Source: GCA-2706205 sp964215955
GTDB taxonomy: Bacteria; Bdellovibrionota; Bacteriovoracia; Bacteriovoracales; Bacteriovoracaceae
Direction of reading: 5' to 3'
Length of the DNA: 64,000 nt
Assembly (NCBI GenBank): GCA_964215955.1
Contig: CAXPDR010000003.1
Span: 27,790-91,789, forward strand
A program made the translations under genes and the position numbers. The notes under the pieces were generated by a model. It made no database searches and was not told the DNA's origin. It worked only from the letters and a program-made list of their open reading frames with translations. Shown here piece after piece: positions 59,937 to 64,000 of this stretch. How positions within the stretch are numbered: position 1 is the stretch's first letter; each line of letters begins with the position of its first letter.

Positions 59937-60038
59937 AGCCGAAAACTAGCTGAGTGTATTACTTATGTAAAGTCATATAGTTAAATTTTTAGGGTTTAAA
60001 ATATTAAAAACTCTTAAATTTGCTATAATAATCTTAAG

Positions 60039-60794
60039 ATGATTAAGATTCATGAAATAAATGGCTATATTGAGACTCTGTATCTGGTGGAGTATCCAGA
60101 TAAATTACTATTACTTGATGGTGGCTGTCGTTGTGATGTTATGGTTGTCAAGAATCATATTGAAACCGTTCTCAAAAGAGATTTCAGGGATTTAAAACTG
60201 GTCGTTATTACCCATGCTCATCCAGATCACAGTGGTGGTGCTAATGCATTTAAGAATCATGGGGTTAAAATTGCCGGCTATAAAGATCATAACAAGTGGT
60301 ATGCTGGTTTTACTGGGAAAATCACTTTTTTCGCTGATATCATTTTAACTTATTTAGTAGCAACTAAGAAAAAGAGAAAAAAAGAAAATATCTGGTTTCA
60401 TCCGAAAATAGATTTTGATTATATTGTAAAAGATGAAGATACGCTACCAGGCTTTCCAGATTGGAAGGCCATCCACTGTCCTGGACATACATACTATGAT
60501 TTGAGTTTAGTCAAAACAGATCATAAGCTGGCCTATATCGCCGATAATATCATCTGCAATAATATTAAAAAATATAGACCTTATCCTCTAGCTTCTCCAG
60601 AAGATTATAAGAAAACCTTACTCAAATATAAAGAAATGGGAATTAAATATTTTCTCCTTGCTCATCATGGAAAGCATGAAGTTACAGATCAAGAGATTGA
60701 CTTACTTGTAAACTCTGCTCCCAATAAGCCTCGTATTCATCGATCGAACTTTTTAATGATACTAAAGCATTTATTTACAGTGGCTAAAAAATAA
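60039..60794 (+). CDS. Metallo-beta-lactamase fold hydrolase
   Basis: A 251-residue cytoplasmic protein with the zinc motif H59-A-H61-P-D63-H64 (VITHAHPDHSGG), a third histidine H150 (HCPGHTYYD), D169 (YIADN) and a late His pair H209/H210 (LLAHHGK). This is the binuclear metal centre of glyoxalase II-type or lactonase-like members. The substrate is unknown; glyoxalase II is a possibility but the sequence lacks its C-terminal domain. It is convergent with the ClC gene. Confidence 0.87.
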   Translation: MIKIHEINGYIETLYLVEYPDKLLLLDGGCRCDVMVVKNHIETVLKRDFRDLKLVVITHAHPDHSGGANAFKNHGVKIAGYKDHNKWYAGFTGKITFFADIILTYLVATKKKRKKENIWFHPKIDFDYIVKDEDTLPGFPDWKAIHCPGHTYYDLSLVKTDHKLAYIADNIICNNIKKYRPYPLASPEDYKKTLLKYKEMGIKYFLLAHHGKHEVTDQEIDLLVNSAPNKPRIHRSNFLMILKHLFTVAKK

Positions 60795-60798
60795 ACTT

Positions 60799-62589
60799 TT
60801 ATTGATGCTCAAATAATTTTTGATTCTCACCAAGAATAGAGGCTTCGTATTCTTTATCTTCAAGAGAGATTTTGTTTTTCTCTTCTTGAAGTCTGTGACC
60901 AAAATGCTTAACTATCTCTTGTGCTGTGATAATACCAATAAGTTGTTTGTCGTTTAATCTGGAAACAACTGGAAGTCTTGAAATTTGAAATCTTTTTAGT
61001 CTATGAAAAGCAACCATTAATGATTGATCAGGGTATACTTTTATAATTTTCTTCTCACAAACATCTGCTAATTTCAGATTATGATTTTTTTTAATCATAT
61101 GCCCCATGATATCACTTTTAGCAATAACACCATATAGTTGATTTCCTTTAATAATGGGAAAACCTGAAACATTAGTTGTTTTTAAAATACGATAAGCATC
61201 TTTGATAGTATCGCTGTGATTGAACGTGATAACATCTTTTATATAGGCATCTTCTACTGTAACAGATTCAAGTATTTCTTCATCTTCTCTCGTTGGGAGA
61301 TGAATACCGTCTTGTTCTGATATATGTTCATAGATTGATAAATTGGATAATTTACTTGAAAGTAAATAGGCAGTGATATTTGCTATCATGAGTGGGAGAA
61401 TAATATTGTAATCTCTTGTTAGTTCAAAAACCATCAAAATTGAGGTCATTGGAGCTCTAATTACGGTGACAAAATATGCACCCATTCCTACTAAGGCATA
61501 TGCACCAATATTTGAATTTGCAAGGTCTGGAAATAAAGAGTATGAAAGTGCTCCGATGAAGCTTCCTAACGCTGCACCAACTAAAAGGGTAGGCATAAAG
61601 AGTCCTCCTGAAGCACCAGAGGAATAACTTATCGAAGTTGCAATAAATTTCAATAAAAATAAAACTCCGATGACTTTCCAATTGAGCATTGAAGAAGTTA
61701 AAGCCTCTTCTAAGGCCATGTGTCCACCACCTAAAATACGAGGCTGGATGTGAGAAAGACCACCAATGATGAGAAATGCAACCAAGATTAGTGTTAACTT
61801 ATGATTCTTAAAAACTTTAACAGAGAGCTTACGTAACTGGAGTGTTGTTTTCATCCAAACTGGGCCCATAACAGCTGCTACAACTCCAATAATGAGATAG
61901 AATATTAATTCTGATGGATTATTTAATCTATAATGAACTTGAGTGAAAATGCTACGTTCGCCCAATAAAACGTGACCTGTAACGGCAGCAACTACGGAAC
62001 CAATAATAATGGAACTCAGATACTTTGTATTAAGATCTCCTACAACTTCTTCTAGAGTAAAAACAACAGCAGATATTGGGGTATTAAAAGCACCTGCAAT
62101 ACCACTTGCAGAACCTACTGCCACTAAAGCCTTCATTCTTTTTTTGGATAGATGAAAATACTGTCCAACTTTTGAGCCAATACCTGAACAAATCGTGACA
62201 ACAGGACCTTCCTTTCCAAGAGAGATACCTGAGCTTAAGCTTAAAACTGTAGTAACGAATTTGGCAATGGTTTCCCTAAATGAGATACGTCCGTGGTGTA
62301 CAACAAGATGTATCTTGATACCTGGAATACCTGAACCTGAGGTACTTTTGTAAAGCCTATTTGAAATCCAGCCAGAAATACCAATGAGAAGGCCACCAAG
62401 GATAAATGCTTTTAAATCAAAAGGTTTGTTAGTCCCTACAAAGTCAATGATGTTATGAATGAGAAAATCCAGACTTACAGTTACTAGGCCAGCCAAAATA
62501 CCAGTCAAAATAGTTAAAAATAGGAAAGTACTTTCTTCTCCTTTTTCACGGTGTAAAAGGGAGAGAAGACTTGATCTTAGCTTGTTCAT
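60799..62589 (-). CDS. ClC chloride channel/transporter with CBS domains
   Basis: A 596-residue protein. The membrane part (about 20-410) has the ClC motifs GSGIPG (85-90), G125-K-E127-G-P (gating Glu, GREGP in most), GSASGIAGAFNTPISAV with E180/E181, and GASGGLFMPTLLVGAALG. The C-terminal part (about 440-570) has two CBS domains (ILKTTNVSGFPIIKGNQLYG; FHRLKRFQISRLPVVSRLND). The internal acidic residues suggest a Cl-/H+ antiporter, possibly gated by nucleotides. The ribosome site is weak. Confidence 0.93.
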   Translation of the reverse strand: MNKLRSSLLSLLHREKGEESTFLFLTILTGILAGLVTVSLDFLIHNIIDFVGTNKPFDLKAFILGGLLIGISGWISNRLYKSTSGSGIPGIKIHLVVHHGRISFRETIAKFVTTVLSLSSGISLGKEGPVVTICSGIGSKVGQYFHLSKKRMKALVAVGSASGIAGAFNTPISAVVFTLEEVVGDLNTKYLSSIIIGSVVAAVTGHVLLGERSIFTQVHYRLNNPSELIFYLIIGVVAAVMGPVWMKTTLQLRKLSVKVFKNHKLTLILVAFLIIGGLSHIQPRILGGGHMALEEALTSSMLNWKVIGVLFLLKFIATSISYSSGASGGLFMPTLLVGAALGSFIGALSYSLFPDLANSNIGAYALVGMGAYFVTVIRAPMTSILMVFELTRDYNIILPLMIANITAYLLSSKLSNLSIYEHISEQDGIHLPTREDEEILESVTVEDAYIKDVITFNHSDTIKDAYRILKTTNVSGFPIIKGNQLYGVIAKSDIMGHMIKKNHNLKLADVCEKKIIKVYPDQSLMVAFHRLKRFQISRLPVVSRLNDKQLIGIITAQEIVKHFGHRLQEEKNKISLEDKEYEASILGENQKLFEHQ

Positions 62590-62680
62590 AGTTATAAATT
62601 TAAAGAGTTTTTCTTAAGAATATTTTAGCTCTTATTTGAATTTATCGACATTCAATTCTTTAGATTGAGTAAAATTTTCA

Positions 62681-63220
62681 TCATTGTTGAATATCTATGT
62701 TTTTTAAGAACTGGTTTATTTCTCTTCTCGATTTAAGTCTAATGAATTGAAGATGTTGGTTTTCTGGATCACTGATTTTAAGTTTGTATTTTGCCTTATT
62801 TTTCCAAAAACATTTAAATAACCATATTAATATGGAGTCCTTTGAAAGAAGTCGTTGGAGAGATTCTTTATTACCAGTGCCTTCCCATAATTCTTGTTGA
62901 TGAATGATTCTTGAAATGGCCCTAGATATTGATTGATAAAAATTCAAATAAAAAGGTAAATCAAGCCAGATAATAGTATCTGCTTTTGTCCAAGTAATAT
63001 GTTGAGTTCTAGTATAGTTTCCATCAATGATCCAACTTTTTTTGTTTGCTAAAAAGGCCTCTATTTTGTTAAAAATTTCAGAATCACTAGATTCTTGCCA
63101 ATTTGCTTTCCAAAATAGGGCATCCAAAGACTGAAATGGAATGTTTGTCTTATCAGATATTTTTTTTGCCAAGGTCGATTTTCCTGAACCTGTTGTTCCG
63201 ATAATAATTATTCTTTGCAT
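62681..63220 (-). CDS. P-loop kinase-like protein (FlaR/topology-modulation type)
   Basis: A 179-residue protein with Walker A G-T-T-G-S-G-K-S-T (8-16), the segment ALFWKANWQESSDSEIFNKI, IIDGNYTRTQ and TIIWLDLPFYL, all as in the adenylate-kinase-like FlaR group. It probably phosphorylates a small molecule, but the substrate is not known. It is divergent from the small exported-protein gene at 63271, whose -35 region overlaps the gap. Confidence 0.85.
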   Translation of the reverse strand: MQRIIIIGTTGSGKSTLAKKISDKTNIPFQSLDALFWKANWQESSDSEIFNKIEAFLANKKSWIIDGNYTRTQHITWTKADTIIWLDLPFYLNFYQSISRAISRIIHQQELWEGTGNKESLQRLLSKDSILIWLFKCFWKNKAKYKLKISDPENQHLQFIRLKSRREINQFLKNIDIQQ

Positions 63221-63234
63221 AATTTAACCTTGAT

Positions 63235-63272
63235 TTGACAAAAAGGGAGGATAATCCATATTTATATATAAT
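63235..63272 (+). promoter_or_regulatory. Promoter-like TTGACA with box close to the start codon
   Basis: TTGACA at 63235-63240 is a perfect -35; -10-like ATATTT/TATTTA is at 63258-63264, 17-18 bases later, so transcription would begin at about the ATG (63271). A leaderless mRNA is possible. The purine-rich AAAGGGAGG at 63242-63250 is too far upstream to be its ribosome site. Confidence 0.45.
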
Positions 63273-63783
63273 GAAAAAAATAATTCTGCTATTACTATTA
63301 TCTGTAAATTTATCGGTTTTGAGTAATGACTCTCTCTTTAAAAAAAATCACACAACAGCACTTGATTATCATGAAAAAAATGAACTTGCTATTGCTGAGC
63401 GCTTAAATAAAAAAATTGGTGTTGGAATAAACTCCGATAGTGATTGTCGAAATAAATACTCAATCGATGATCTTATAAATTTACTTATTTGTGAAAGTTT
63501 TCAAGGTAAGAAAAAAATTGGTGTTGGCTTCAAGTTTCTGTGTAAAGGTGAAGGTGGAATTAATGATATTTTTAACCTTTCTAACCAAGTTATTGAATGG
63601 AAGACAAAAAGAGATTCTTCTAGGTCTAGAGCAGATCAAGATGGAGTCATCTATGTATCCTCTTTCTATGAAACAGTCGACGATAAAGTAACTTTTAAAA
63701 CAAAGAGATTTGAGAAAACCGTCAATTTATATAAAGGTCCTTTTGAAGTCTTACTGAGCCAAAAAGATTGTCAAGGAAAGTAA
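63271..63783 (+). CDS. Small exported protein of unknown function
   Basis: A 170-residue protein; the ATG at 63271 gives a signal peptide (MKKIILLLLLSVNLSVLSND). A longer frame from a TTG at 63235 would add residues lacking a signal. The mature part has three cysteines (SDCRNK, LICESF, FLCKGE, KDCQGK give four in all) and two short repeats (IGVGINS and IGVGFKF). A promoter-like site suggests a leaderless transcript. No family is recognised. Confidence 0.63.
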   Translation: MKKIILLLLLSVNLSVLSNDSLFKKNHTTALDYHEKNELAIAERLNKKIGVGINSDSDCRNKYSIDDLINLLICESFQGKKKIGVGFKFLCKGEGGINDIFNLSNQVIEWKTKRDSSRSRADQDGVIYVSSFYETVDDKVTFKTKRFEKTVNLYKGPFEVLLSQKDCQGK

Positions 63784-63812
63784 ACCGGCCTAAAAGGAAC
63801 CCTAGGCCGGTT
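63783..63812. terminator. Bidirectional terminator
   Basis: AACCGGCCTA/TAGGCCGGTT, 10-bp stem with 10-base loop, overlapping the stop of the plus gene and preceding the end of the minus-strand gene at 63819. T-runs are weak on both sides. Confidence 0.7.
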
Positions 63813-63818
63813 GTATAA

Positions 63819-64000
63819 TTATTGAGCTAAATATGCTTCAGCAGCATCACTTAGAAGATTTATAGCTTCATCGTCAGATAAAACTTCCCCTTGCTCAGTG
63901 GCTTGAAGTTTATCGATTCTAGCCGCTAACTCAGGTCTTATTTCACCTGTAAAATCGTATACAGCAACTTCAGAAGTAATGGTTTGAGCTTCTTGTTTAC
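63819..64000 (-). CDS. Partial coding region, cut by the right window edge
   Basis: On the minus strand, a frame ends at 63819-63821 and continues without stops to base 64000. The last residues read QTITSEVAVYDFTGEIRPEL, then AARIDKLQATEQGEVLSDDE and AINLLSDAAEAYLAQ, an acidic helical tail. The codon pattern is that of a real gene and the shared terminator on its downstream side supports this. The family cannot be named from the tail. The start is outside the window. Confidence 0.6.
   Translation of the reverse strand, partial: KQEAQTITSEVAVYDFTGEIRPELAARIDKLQATEQGEVLSDDEAINLLSDAAEAYLAQ

Noticed and set aside
1..64000. CRISPR arrays, IS transposases, integrases and prophage genes
   Set aside because: No regularly spaced short repeats and no transposase, integrase or phage structural gene were seen in any frame.

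Overview
The window is low-GC DNA (by eye about one third G+C) with a compact Gram-negative layout. Two genes belong to the TIGR02147 family (28274-29098 and 58435-59244), which is typical of Bdellovibrio-like bacteria and Fibrobacter. Together with the many small exported proteins of unknown function, lipoproteins, beta-barrel proteins, trypsin-like and metzincin-type proteases and two-component proteins, this suggests a member of Bdellovibrionota close to Bacteriovorax/Halobacteriovorax. That placement is inferred; no rRNA is present.

Layout. 0-5.1 kb: a hybrid histidine kinase cut by the window edge, a GNAT enzyme, a Tat-exported lipoprotein with an intradiol-dioxygenase fold and a soluble kinase. 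5.7-7.5 kb: an accessory scar with a Fic-type C-terminal remnant, a TmrB-like kinase that has lost its P-loop, a class A beta-lactamase with an RSG triad (carbenicillinase type) and a probably frameshifted small gene. 7.5-13.7 kb: small exported proteins, a GNAT enzyme and a CocE-type hydrolase; some upstream regions are copies of each other. 12.1-14.3 kb: a mosaic of imperfect repeats and duplicated terminators beside a CAU tRNA gene whose 3' end is also copied 374 bp away. 14.4-18.3 kb: housekeeping genes dapF, tlyA and apt plus an envelope protein. 18.3-24.8 kb: exported proteins of unknown role, a HExxH protein and a structured leader. 25-30 kb: a divergent two-component pair, a metzincin, and LysR plus TIGR02147 regulators facing yceI and pirin.

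31.4-37.4 kb: an outer-membrane porin, a PLP histidine decarboxylase with a possible Shine-Dalgarno-masking hairpin, a trypsin-like protease, a two-helix K+ channel, and a cardiolipin synthase/EEP phosphatase pair matching the ybhO-ybhP order of enterics. 37.4-43 kb: a thiolase, glyoxalase I, and a Tat-exported binding protein in tandem with a hybrid histidine kinase but with no transporter. 44-49 kb: a thioesterase, an HTH regulator, a 52-residue membrane protein, an acyltransferase-PilZ fusion and a dicarboxylate symporter. 49-53 kb: a repeat-containing Cys/Arg-rich exported protein behind a well-spaced sigma-54 promoter, a CheY-like protein, a gene with a terminator-like hairpin inside its last codons, a LysM lipoprotein and a structured intergenic element. 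53-57.3 kb: a stress-type cluster (CheY-like protein, CBS pair, short hibernation factor, CGAC thioredoxin with a DUF6952-like partner, peroxiredoxin-like protein). 57-64 kb: exported proteins, a TIGR02147 regulator, an MBL hydrolase, a ClC transporter with CBS domains, a FlaR-like P-loop kinase and an edge-truncated gene.

The most unusual items are the binding-protein/kinase pair, the GNAT-PilZ protein, the accessory scar with two truncated resistance or toxin-like genes, the tRNA-linked repeat region, the terminator inside a coding sequence, and several unassigned RNA-like structures. No CRISPR array, IS transposase, prophage module or origin was seen.
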